DNA of 64,000 bases, taken from positions 25,013,501-25,077,500 of the forward strand of contig NC_073355.2 in NCBI RefSeq assembly GCF_027580225.2, in the 5' to 3' direction. Below the pieces are notes generated by a model. It saw nothing but the letters and a program-made list of their open reading frames with translations, did no database searches and was not told where the DNA came from. The translations under genes and the position numbers were made by a program. Shown here piece after piece: positions 51,006 through 62,959 of this stretch (position 1 is the first letter of the stretch; the number at the start of each line of letters is the position of its first letter). The DNA comes from Misgurnus anguillicaudatus (lineage: Eukaryota > Chordata > Actinopteri > Cypriniformes > Cobitidae).

Positions 51006-53744
51006 AAATAAGGATTTAGATGTCATGTTTTGGTGCAATCGGATGAAACAACAAGGAATGGAGAGACTGGGTTGTGGATTGCGTATCCATTGACTGCAGG
51101 AGGCACAAGTTATGCATATGGATGTTTCTGCTCGTTCACTTCAATGGCGCGGGGGTGTGGCGATCTCTTCTCATTACAGATAATTAGGTAACATTAGAGA
51201 GACGGCCCCTCTCCTACTTCTCATACAGTTTACACCGAATGACAATATCTGTTTTTGATCTCACTTACATCATTTAACCTCTTAAACCCTGAGGACCCTG
51301 TCCCGGGTACAAAATTTCGTATTTTGACTCAATATAAAGTATTCTTTTAATCTTTAATGGTCCGTCATGTACCCCAGTAACACATATGAGATACTGTTTG
51401 AAAGCTTAGAGTCTCTACTTTCTGCAGATATGCATCACTTTGACATATCTTTTACTGTAAGAAAGTTATTTTCACTTAATTTACACTATCACCCCACATA
51501 ATTTTTTATATGATTTAATATTCACATATTTCATATTTTTCAAGTATGACAAACATGGGCAAGTCTTATATCAAATGGAAGCTCTCATTCTCAGGAATAA
51601 GGCTACAGCGTTATTTTTGTTCTATTATCAACACATATCCAACAATCGTTGAATGAATAATAAGGTAAAAAATCGTCTTTTGTAAACGTATGTGAAACTT
51701 GATGGTGAACTGCCTCAGATAGCACAGATAGCCACAAATGATACACCATCTTTTCTCTTAGGTCCTACTCTAAACAATGAGTCCATTCACAGCATTTACT
51801 TTGGTTGTGTGCATGAATAATCCCTTGCTATTTATTATATGTGCAAAACAAAAAATTAATATTTATATGAAAAATGTATTTTCCCACCCTTCAGTAAAAT
51901 AAGAATAACTTTTGAATGTGACATGCTAAAGAGATCATTCTTTTTTGGGTGTTTACTGTCTGCTGCTGTTAACAACCAGAACTGCTAGAGCACCCAGAAC
52001 CAGAGTTATACACTATCAAAGGCAGTATTTACAACATAAAAAAAGAAAATTTGGTGTTTCATCATATGAAAAACAACATAAATAACAATATTTGTCACAA
52101 ACAGCAGCTTTTATGTAACTTCAAAGGGTTTTCTTTAAAATGATATTAAGAAATTGCATTTATTCCACTGTATGTGGTTATGGGAGCACTTCAAATATTT
52201 TTAGGTGGAAATTAAATACAAAAAGGGTATTATTCCTCACATCAGTTGGAGTAAAATAACTTTTGCATAGATTATGATAGAGAAAAAAAATCCTTTTTCC
52301 TCTTTAAGCTGGCAATTGCTGAAATCAAACAAAACTGTCTGCAGGTAGCTGAGGCACCCAGGGCCAGAGTTATACACTTTCAAAAAAAAAAAAACTTTAG
52401 CAAAAAAAAACATCAAAAAGCGCCTATTTATTTTTGTGTTTATTAGAGGACTGACATCACATACAACCATGTTTAGCACTTTCAACGGTGTTTTGTGTAA
52501 TTTCAAAGGGTTTCCTGTAAAATGATACCAAACATTTGTATGTAAACCTCTGCATGTGGGTATGGGAAGCTTTTGAAATCGGGTAGGCCAAATCCAGGCG
52601 AAAATCCCCAAAATAGCTTCAGGGTGGAAGAAGCATTATGTAGACATTTATCTTTTGTTTTTATGACATGTATTCGTGAAGTTACAGTTAATTTTCTGAC
52701 GCGTTTCTGAAAGGACTTCACTGAGGGAGAGAGAACAAAACGCGCATCATGTTTATTTTCTTAATTTTGCGAAAAGCACAACATTCTGTTCTTATTGGGA
52801 GTGGACAGAAAAAAAACTAGACACTTTAACGTTTTAAATTATGTATAAACATATCTGTATGTCCAAAATCAGCAGAGTTATCCAAGTCTCTTTGCGGAGT
52901 GATTGAAAAATAAAGAGTTTGCCGACCCCAGAGTGTTAAGGAAGGTTCAGTTCATCTGAAAGAACTAGATCTTTCAATATGCAAGGCATTAGACAACAAA
53001 AGATGTTTGCTAGGTAAAACCAAAACCTTTAATTTATTTAAGGTAAATGATTCTGAATCATTTTAGATAGACACTGTTTTTTTAAACCAAAAACTTTTGT
53101 CATATATAACAATTTTGTGTTATGTTATGCAGTTCAAAGTTAAATAAATCTGGTTTATCTCCCTCGTTTGCAAGGTAAAACCAAAACCTTTAATTTATTA
53201 GACCTAAAGTATTCTGTATCATTTTGAATAGACACGATTTTTGTTTTATTTTTTAAACCAAAAAGTTTAAAACACTTTTGTGTTATGTTATGCAGTTCAA
53301 TTAAAAAGTTAAATAAATCTGGTTTATATATATATCTCTCTTTCTTAATTCTATAAATTTGAATGATGTGCAAATTAAAGGGAAATCTTAGGCGATGTTG
53401 GGGCATGTGGGCCCCAGGTCTTGGACTTTGCTTAGGGCCCCCAAAATGGTAAACACGCCACTGACTGTACAGTCAACAGCCCTAGAATCCACACTGTTGA
53501 CTTTTAGACATGTTTAACACTAAGTATACAAAGCTTACCTCAGCAGCGCAAGTGTTTTCTGTGGTAAGCTGGGTTAATTTGGTTGCGTGAGTGACTATAA
53601 ACAGTGGCTCAACGTAATTATTATTCATGAGGTAAGACATGGTTTTTTAAGTGGCTGCTCCCCAGCCAACATTGATATGTGGGCCCCACGTAGGTCCCAT
53701 CCGGGCAGCATGGGTTACATGTGGGCATGGGCTTCACATGGGCA
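51006..53744. other. AT-rich dispersed repeats
   Basis: 51283-51500 matches 47740-47940. 52640-52940 matches 32590-32930. 52970-53330 contains two related stretches (GGTAAAACCAAAACCTTTAA at about 53013 and 53173). 53400-53460 resembles a hAT-type edge (GGGCCCCCAAAATGG, then GCCACTG). 53680-53740 is GTGGGCCCCA-type repeat, cut by the next element. No gene. Confidence 0.5.
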
Positions 53745-54816
53745 ATATATCGATGAAACTCACGTATGTCCAAAATGGTTACTTTTCAGGAAGTGAAAAA
53801 AACCCCACTGTATTTCAAAAGCAGTTGAATGTAGTGTTGTCATACTATGTACGGCATCTTTACATGTAACCATATTCTTGCCAGTGTATTGATATAATCC
53901 ACATTTGACCAAAATTGAGTTTAAATGGACATACGTGCATGTTTTACAGTAATGGTGGTCGATACGCATTCTTCTGATCATTAGAATGCCCAAGTCATGT
54001 TTCATATTGACAGATGAATACGCTCAGTTTATTAAATAGATTACGTCTTAGTTTATTAAATATGCTTAGTTTATTTAAAGGAACAGTATGTAGGATTGTG
54101 GCAAAAACTGGTATTGCAATCACAAAACTTGTAGCTAAAACTGGTACTGCAATCACACAACTGGTGACCAATACACAAAATGACAACATAAACATCAGTT
54201 GAGGGCTGCAACTCCACTTTTTAAATGACAATATCCTGGTCAGACCACTGATGTCAGTGATATAAGTATTTGAAATGAAAATTATTTCTTAATGTCTAGT
54301 GACATCAGGGCAATTTTATGATTAATTTATATAAATTTCTTACATACTGTTCCTTTAATATTAATTATACATTTATTAAATGTCTCTTGCAAACTATGAA
54401 GGGACAATTAATCAATATACTGATATGGTAATGCTAGACACTTTTTTTGCACAGTCCTTCTGTAACTTTGTCACTCCTAGATGTACGTCTGGCGTCAGGG
54501 GTGAAACGTTTACCTTGATGAAGGAAAGTCATTGTCTCATCAGGCTATGTTTATTCGGCTATTCAGTGCTGAGCTTCGATGAAACTTAACGAGACCGGCG
54601 AGATGCTTCCACAGGGTGGGAGATACACGGCGTGATTAACAGCTTTGACACCAAATGGATTTATGTAAAAATCAGATGACATGATTTCACAACTTTTCAT
54701 TGGCCATTTAGATATGTGAAGCATACTGTATACAGAAATGAACCTGGACTTTCAATCCATCGAAAAATCAAAAAATTGGCAAAATGGACGTGGTTTTCAT
54801 TGGACAGCGACGATAT
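53745..54816 (-). mobile_element. TIR element, copy 2 (inverted)
   Basis: Left ATATATCG then GATGAAACTCACGTATG (10 bp of the inverted end are missing), right TGGACAGCGACGATAT. The interior matches copy 1 read backwards (TTGAATGTAGTGTTGTCATA, then CCATATTCTTGCCAGTGTA). It interrupts a GTGGGCCCCA-type repeat that continues after 54816, and carries a MITE at 54079-54354. Confidence 0.75.
54079..54354. mobile_element. MITE with TTAA flanks
   Basis: Inverted ends AGGAACAGTATGTAGGA / TACATACTGTTCCT, flanked by TTAA on both sides. It is absent from the matching place in copy 1, which proves insertion. No coding capacity. Confidence 0.75.
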
Positions 54817-56087
<1,271 letters not shown>

Positions 56088-56094
56088 TAGCTCA

Positions 56095-57790
56095 ATGAAA
56101 CGTCTCGATTACGTATGTAACCCTCGTTCCCTGAAGGAAGGGAACGGAGACGTCACGTCGTGACCGACGAATTGGGAATTGGGAACCGCTTCGCGGGGAC
56201 CTATCTGTTTCAAGAAACTATTAAAAACCCAATGAAATTGGCATGCAGGTATTTGCATCTGTGGGCGCCGCCCCGCCGCGAGAGTATTCAACGAGAGGCA
56301 GGTGCGGACACCAAACCACTCCCTTCACGGAGAAAGCCGAGCATCTAGTGCCCGGCCACACTCAGCAGTGGTTACATACGTACATACGTAACCCAGACGT
56401 TCCCTTTCAGTCAGTCAATAAGATGTCACGTTGTGACCAACGAATTGGGAATCCCTACCAAAGCGCCACTGGAGCTGACCATTCACTTTACGAGAGACGG
56501 AACCCGGGCTAACAGCAGAAGGCCAGTCACTACTTGTTCCCAAACCCACAGTAGTGAACTATGCAAACTGGGAAGCGAATCCAGCCTGGCGGAACTAGGA
56601 GATGCTGCGGAGACAACCCAGAGGAGATTGTACGAATGGGTGGCGCAAAATAGCCCGTAGGTCTATGACGTGACTCTCAGAACTGTATCAGAAACTAGAA
56701 AGAGAGAGAGAGCAGAGCGGGCTCTGCAAGGGAAAACGTAGTAGATTACCTCCACGGAAAATACACGCAACGGACACCTCACGGGGGCGCTATACGGGGC
56801 CTAGCCAAACACAGGTTTTCAAGAATACAGCTAGTATAAGGCTGACAGCCGATGCTCCCCAACATCGACTGTCAAGGCGATTGAGGAAAGTCAAAACCTT
56901 ATTTTGTGATGTTTCGACCTTATGGTCTTCCAAAACGGAGGCTGCAAGTCGACACAGGAGCCGACTCTGAGTGTCTCTACCGGTTTAAGGAGAGAACACG
57001 AGAGGATACCGGCTCAATACGAACACTGTAAAATCTGATGAACGTGTTAGGTGTCGCCCAGCCAGCTGCTCTACAAATGTCTGTTAGCGAGGAACTACGA
57101 GCCAATGCCCAAGATGAAGCCACACTTCTAGTAGAGTGGGCTCTCAAATTAAAATGGCATGGAATGCCCTGCTTTTTGTAAACAAGGGCGATTGTGTCTA
57201 CAACCCAATGAGACACCAAAGCCATTGCAGCGCTTGCAAGTTCACCACCTGGTCTTTAAAAGGAGTGGTGGGAACTTTGGGCACGTAGCCGGGCCTAGGT
57301 CTCAGTGTTACACTGGTATTGGCGGCCCGAACTGAAAGCACGAATCGTTGACCGAGAATGTTTGAAGGTCCCCTATCCTTTAAACCGAAGCCAATGTGAG
57401 TAATGTTAAAGTTTTTGTTGTGAGAAATTTGATACTCACAGAATGCAAAGGCTCAAATAGGGCGTCCTGGAGGGCTTTCAGCACCACGGACATGTCCCAA
57501 GGAGGAATAAAGGGAGGGCGCAAAGGATTCAGCCTTCATGCACCTCTTAAAAATTTAATGACCAAGTCGTGCTGATCCACTGATCTACTGTTTATTGGTG
57601 CGTGATGCACAGATATCTCCGCGATATCCATTTCAATCGTAGATGGTGACAGCCTCTTCTTCAAGCGATGCTGGAGATACAGTACAAAAGCAAGACTCTG
57701 ATTGGGCATTCTCGGGGGTCTTCTCGTTAAGAAGCACACCAGTCAACGAAGAGGTTCCATTTAAACAAATAAGCCTGTCTAGTAGAATAG
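56095..57790 (-). mobile_element. DIRS remnant, 3' end only
   Basis: 56098-56300 and 56390-56490 match the left end of the DIRS element at 39546 (ACCCTCGTTCCCTGAAGG, GACGTCACGTCGTGACCGAC). 56970-57790 matches its tyrosine recombinase region. The rest of the element is missing, and a LINE begins near 57815. Confidence 0.85.
56977..57739 (-). pseudogene. DIRS tyrosine recombinase fragments
   Basis: 57536-57739 encodes YLQHRLKKRLSPSTIEMDIA and onward. 56977-57225 encodes LRAHSTRSVASSWALARSSS, then DICRAAGWATPNTFIRFYSV, with the His-x-x-Arg and the catalytic Tyr kept. Between them there are deletions and frame changes, including loss of the catalytic Arg region in frame. It shows what follows the premature stop in the copy at 40603. 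Confidence 0.85.
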
Positions 57791-57861
57791 TGTTATAGAT
57801 ATAGTATTAGAATAGTGTTAGATACCGCTTGCGGTAAATTACTTAGAACCTCCACATCTAA

Positions 57862-58076
57862 GATTGTTATTCACACTGGCATGGATGACACCAGGCTCCG
57901 CCAGTCGGATATCACCAAAGATACTATTAAGGAGATGTGTGAAATTGCAAAAACAATGTCAGACAATGTAATATGGTCTAGGCCCCTCCCCGCCTACCGG
58001 GGAGATGAAACGCATAGTAGATTAGTGTCTCTCAATGGCTGGATGTCAAAGTGGTGCCCTCAGCATAATGTAGGGT
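57862..58076 (+). pseudogene. LINE ORF1 esterase-like (SGNH) domain
   Basis: KIVIHTGMDDTRLRQSDITK, then SRPLPAYRGDETHSRLVSLN and WMSKWCPQHNVGF match the later part of the esterase-type ORF1 domain of CR1/L2 LINEs (usual motif GxND; here it reads GMDD). After the insert, FLLTRDGLHPSSEGSA near 59668-59715 gives the domain's last block with its Asp-x-x-His pair. The start before 57862 is DIRS sequence. Confidence 0.65.
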
Positions 58077-59655
58077 TCAGTGGCGGATGCAGAACTGACA
58101 TATGGGTGGGCATGGATTAAGTCCGGGTGGGCCTGAATCTATGGGTGTCACTTTTGAATAAGAAACTACAACAAGTCTATAAAATTCTTCAAAACTTCAG
58201 AACACTAATTTAAACAGCATACACACACACCCGCACTGCACGTCACATTTTTTACATTATTGATACTTTAAATTGTAATGCAACGTGACATTAATTAAGC
58301 CTTTTTTGGTAAAAAAAATATTGGGCTGTCATAGCCTACAAAAAAGAACCTGCACACATTGACAAGAAATATAAATGAACCAAAAAACCATATACTTTTT
58401 TAAATAGCCTATTAAAGTGTTTAAATAAATATGGCTACTAAATGCCTAAAATGAAGCTTCTAACATCATATTCTCTTCATGCAAATCACAAAAAATATAT
58501 TTTCGTTCTCACATATTTAAGTTAACTTACTAAATAAATAAAGAAAAAGGGAATTGCTAGAATAATGTTAGACTCTGAGGTTAAACGAAATGACAAATAA
58601 ATAAACATTTAATATACTTTGTGATGAGCACAAGAGCAAGCCTACTCGTGAAGAGCGGAGCCGAGGAGCGCGCATATCAGACGTGAACGAAAGGAATAAT
58701 GGGTTTAATTATGCGTTCACTTCATTTCCTGACAGTTTCACTTGTTAGTGAGGATAGTAATGGCTAACAAGATGACCCCAAATTACATACAATATAATTA
58801 CCTAACTAAATCTGAGAGAATGCAAACACATTACAATATTTTTTCCTCCGCCCGACGGGCAGGGCGCAGATACATTTTTGTAGGCCGACAGGAATTCACC
58901 ATAGTCCCGGGACGTCGGGCTAGCGATTTTGCGAGCCCTGCATAGGTTTGTTTTGTAGAAAGACTTTCTTTAAAGTGAATTTCATTTGTATAAATTGTAT
59001 CTTAATATTAATCAATGTTTAATCAAACAATTGCCTCAACTTAACAAATAAGAAGCAAACCAAGAACGTCTGTGGTGTGGATTGAAGTGAACCCACAATA
59101 TTTCCGCAGCCTACGTCTTTCTGCTTTTAATACATTTCTTAAATTAATGTCTCAATTACACAGTAGGCTTATAGGTTGTTATGATAGGCTATTTGTTGCT
59201 TTAAAGCAATAGGCTTTATTGTATAAAGTGAAGCAATAAACGTGGCGTGACTTATAGTGCTGAGTTAGAGAGCTGGTATATCAAACACTGTGATCAGATG
59301 TTTTCTTTCTATTTTTTACCCCGCTGTCATATTTGTTGTGTGTTTATGTTATTGAGAGGAAAGCGTGCAGCACATATTTCTAACGTTTTGTTATTCAAAA
59401 TACGTTTTCCACTTGCTTGCAAGAAAAGTTCTCAAAGTGATCATGGCTGAAAGCTGCTTAGGAATATTTTTCTCATTAGAACCTTAATATAAACGCATTC
59501 AACTGCTTTATAATAGTTTTTAAATAGTTATCAGGCTTACTTATATTTTTACTGTTTTTAAAATAACATGAAATAGATAAAATACACCCCATACACTATA
59601 CAGAGTAGTATTTTTTACATTTCTGATTGGGCGGGCCAGCTGTCAATCTGGGCGG
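58077..59655. mobile_element. Unassigned insertion in the LINE
   Basis: The LINE ORF1 stops at GGGTTC and resumes near 59660. The interval starts CAGTGGCGGATGCAGAAC, a common style of DNA-element end in fish, and ends near GGGCGGGCCCAGACCG. GTGGGCC / GGGCGGGCC blocks near the two ends may be related. A CGACGGGCAGGGCG block at 58853 may be a further nested MITE. No gene recognised. Confidence 0.45.
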
Positions 59656-60026
59656 GCCCAGACCGTTCCTCCTAACCCGAGATGGCCTTCACCCGTCATC
59701 GGAAGGAAGTGCTATACTCACTAGAAATCTGATCAATAGTATTAATTCTGATATAGTCTGACTATCCAGGGCTTAACCATCCGTCTGTTAGCTGCCGTGA
59801 TATGTCAAGATAACTCATATCCCAGCACTTCGAGCCGATCTTACCAGAATATCAACACATTTTAACTGTATCTGTTCCCCGAACAAACAAATACAGAGCA
59901 CCGCTTTCCACATCTGGTATAAATGTCAATGAAATAATTGTCAATGAAATAATTAATGACCAAAACTTAGATGCACTCTGTTTAACAGAAACCTGGCTTA
60001 AAACAGATGACTACATTAGTTAAAAT

Positions 60027-61480
60027 TAGGGCTGTGCAATTAATCGTTTTTCGATTTCAATTTCGATTTTTGCACATTTCGATTGCAAAAACAAGATAAT
60101 CGAGGGAGATCGATTAGTGTGCCGCATTTCTGTTATTTCGTTTTGAGTCATTAATCCGACGCGTCATAAGCAGCTGCGCCTCGCACACAAAGTAGAAATT
60201 CTCATGTATTTTTCAGTTTTATGCTTTTCAAGCGAGCGGAAACTATCCCTCACGTTTAAAATATCAGCTGGATCGTGGCGCCGCTCTACGTGCAGAGAGC
60301 TGCGCGCTCAGTCATCTGTTTAAAGTCAGGTCACTAGGTAATAATCCTGTTTATGTTTGTAAAGTTATATGCATTTCAAGCGATCGTGTTTAAAATGTGA
60401 ATCGCGTTCTGCTGGCACTTAAACACTACTGCTTTGACACGTGTAGCCTTCTGCAGCAACACTAAACAATGCATTGAATGTATGCAGGGCTTGACATTAA
60501 CACCCGCCAAATGCGGGTATATTTCGGCTGCGACCGTTTGTGGAGACGCGCGCGCGTTCAGCGGAGCGTTGCGGACCAAAGCGCCACCTCCCAGAGAGCG
60601 CGCGAGAGGTGATGGATTTGCGAATGCACAAGAGGACGCAGTCTGAGCGCATACACACTTCGGGGAAGATATAACAATTGCATGGAAGTGATTGGAGAGA
60701 TATATATTGCGTGCGCATTCTCAGGGCAAGAGCGGAGAGAAATTCAGCGCATTCCTGAATGAACACGAAATCAAATGAAACCCGACAGCTGAGAGGTTTG
60801 CGCATCATTTTAATGTTACAATAATGCCCTCTCGACAGTTGTCATTAAAAGTCTTAAATCACTTTTAACAGAAAACATGATCAAGCATATAAAATACAAT
60901 CTGCATAAACAAGTTGAAAGTAAAATTCATGTACATTTCTTGACTGCTGTTGTTAATAAATTTTAAAGTGGTTGTCGAGGGGTTTTGTGTATATCTTTTC
61001 AGTTAATCTTTTACACCCCTGCCCCACTTTTAATATATTCATTCAATGTAAATCTATTTATGCCTTACTAGACTGTTTTTATGCACCTAAATATATGATA
61101 TGATCTATACTGATATACATGGTATATAAAAGCTAATGTTGTCCTAATTTGGGTGGTCAGACTGAAATTCAATCTGCATCTAATTTAGCTAAACCAAGTA
61201 AATTTGCTCAAATTAAAGTCATTTTAGGATGCCAAAGTCAAGTTTAATCATATAAAATTTATTTTACCAGCAACAAAATTGTGGCCTGTGAAAATGCTGA
61301 GTGGCTAGTAACTTTGGAAAACAACTAGCTACTTTGGCTGGTGAGCAAAAAAGTTAATGTCAAGCCCATGTATAAATGCATGTTTTTACAGTCATTTAAG
61401 TAATCGTGTTAAATAATCGAGATTAAGATTTTTATCAAAACAATCGGGATTATGATTTTTCCCATAATCGAGCAGCCCTA
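60027..61480. mobile_element. hAT-like element in the LINE endonuclease
   Basis: Inverted ends TAGGGCTGTGCAATTAATCG / CGAGCAGCCCTA. Near-identical 8-bp flanks are GTTAAAAT (60019-60026) and GTTTAAAT (61481-61488). It contains a second element at 60487-61367. No coding capacity. Confidence 0.8.
60487..61367. mobile_element. Nested MITE with GGGCTTGACATTAAC ends
   Basis: Perfect 15-bp inverted ends GGGCTTGACATTAAC / GTTAATGTCAAGCCC. The flanks ATGTATGC and ATGTATAA share six of eight bases, consistent with an old hAT-type duplication. No gene. Confidence 0.75.
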
Positions 61481-62220
61481 GTTTAAATAAATCCACCCCA
61501 CAAGACTATTATTATAAACACGAACCTCGATTAAAGGGGAGAGGGGGTGGTGTAGCTACAATATACAACAAAACTTTTAAAGTAAACCAAAAATCTGAAC
61601 AAAATTTTAAATCATTTGAACTAATGATGTTAAATATGGAAATAACTGATCGTAACAACAAACAGCTTTCTTTTGCCTTAGCTACAATCTATAGACCTAT
61701 AAGGAGATGCAGATTTCCTTAAATAAATAGCAGATTTCCTGTCTGAGCTTGTAGTCACTGTAGATAAAGCTCTTATCGTTGGTGATTTTAATATCCATGT
61801 GGATAACCCAAAAGATGCATTAGGATGTGCGTTTATGGATGTTCTGAATTCTCTCAATATTAGACAAAACGTGACAGAGTCCACGCATACTCGTAAGCAC
61901 ACATTAGACTTAATTCTGTCACTCGGACTCAATATTAATGACATCGAAATATCACCTCAGAGTGATGCAGTTTCTGACCATTACCTTGTGTCATACACTG
62001 TACTTCTAGATAGGATCACTCAATCCACAACATGCTACCGACTAGCCAGAACAATAATTTCCACCACTAAAGATAGCTTTATTAGCACTCTTCCAGACCT
62101 GTACCAAATGAAACATGTAGCAGATAACTGTGACGATCTAGATATTGTAATAGAAAGCCTGAACAATGTCTGTTCTAACACATTGGATGCCGTTGGTCCC
62201 ATTCGAAAAAAGAGAATTTC

Positions 62221-62757
62221 ATGAACTTCTTTTCTAACAAAATTACGGCTATTAGGGAAAACATTGTAGCTACCCAAGCAGCCACCACTCTACCCATTAG
62301 TTCACTTAACACTAGATTACCATACGAACATCTTGATTCATTTAAACCTACTACAATAGATGAGCTCTCTAAACTAGTCACCTCATCCAAATCATCGTCC
62401 TGTATATTAGACCACGTTCCCACAAAACTAGTTAAAGAGGTATTCCCTGTAGTGTCAAACCCGGTAGCAGTTATTACTAGCAGTTATTAAACCTTTGATT
62501 AAAAAAACACAATTTGATCAGGGAGAGCTTAATAACTTTAGACCAACCTCAAATCTCCCTTTTCTTTCGAAAATATTAGAAAAGGTAGGGGCAAGCCAGT
62601 TACGCACATTCTTGACAACTAATAGTAAATATGAAAAGTTCCAATCAGGATTCAGGCCCCACCATAGCACAAAGACAGCGCTGCTTAGAGTTACAAATGA
62701 CCTCTTATTAACATCCGATTGTAGCGGGCACAGAACCTCTGCATCAGCTAGCAGTTA
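62221..62757 (+). pseudogene. LINE linker and truncated RT
   Basis: 62221-62490: MNFFSNKITAIRENIVATQ, then CILDHVPTKLVKEVFPVV. 62495-62757: NFRPTSNLPFLSKILEKVGA, then FQSGFRPHHSTKTALLRVTN, the RT fingers. The palm with the catalytic motif is absent; sequence beyond 62757 is unrelated. Confidence 0.82.
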
Positions 62758-62959
62758 AATGTGCAGCAACTTAAAGCCATCTGTTCAATGATGAAAGAAA
62801 GACAAACACAAAAGAGTGCATGTGATCAGCTCCGGTGTTGTTGTGTTTTATATATTTTCTCATGAATTTCATAGTGATACAGATATAAATATTCACAGTA
62901 TTACACATACCAATATAGTAATTCACAGTATTACAAATATGACTGTTCAGAAACACCAT
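62758..62959. other. No gene recognised
   Basis: Short AT-rich interval between the LINE end and the Harbinger-type edge, with repeated ATTCACAGTATTACA motifs (62890-62935). Confidence 0.4.

Larger units (their letters stand above)
59930..62014 (+). pseudogene. LINE endonuclease, split by a hAT element
   Basis: 59960-60018 encodes QNLDALCLTETWLKTDDYIS. After the insert, 61489 onward encodes KGRGGGVATIYNK, ATIYRPIRR, LIVGDFNIHVDNP, THTRKHTLDLILSLG and SDHYLVSYTV, the endonuclease catalytic blocks. A stop and frame change near 61715-61730 breaks the ORF. Without the insert and one copy of the flanking 8 bp the frame continues across the joint. Confidence 0.82.
57815..62757 (+). mobile_element. 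CR1/L2-type LINE with nested insertions
   Basis: Pieces in order on the plus strand: an SGNH-hydrolase-like ORF1 (57862-58076 and 59660-59760), endonuclease (59930-60018, then 61489-62014), linker (62221-62490) and the start of RT (62495-62757). It ends abruptly after the first RT motifs. Two foreign inserts split it: about 58077-59655, and 60027-61480. Stops and frameshifts are frequent. Confidence 0.8.
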
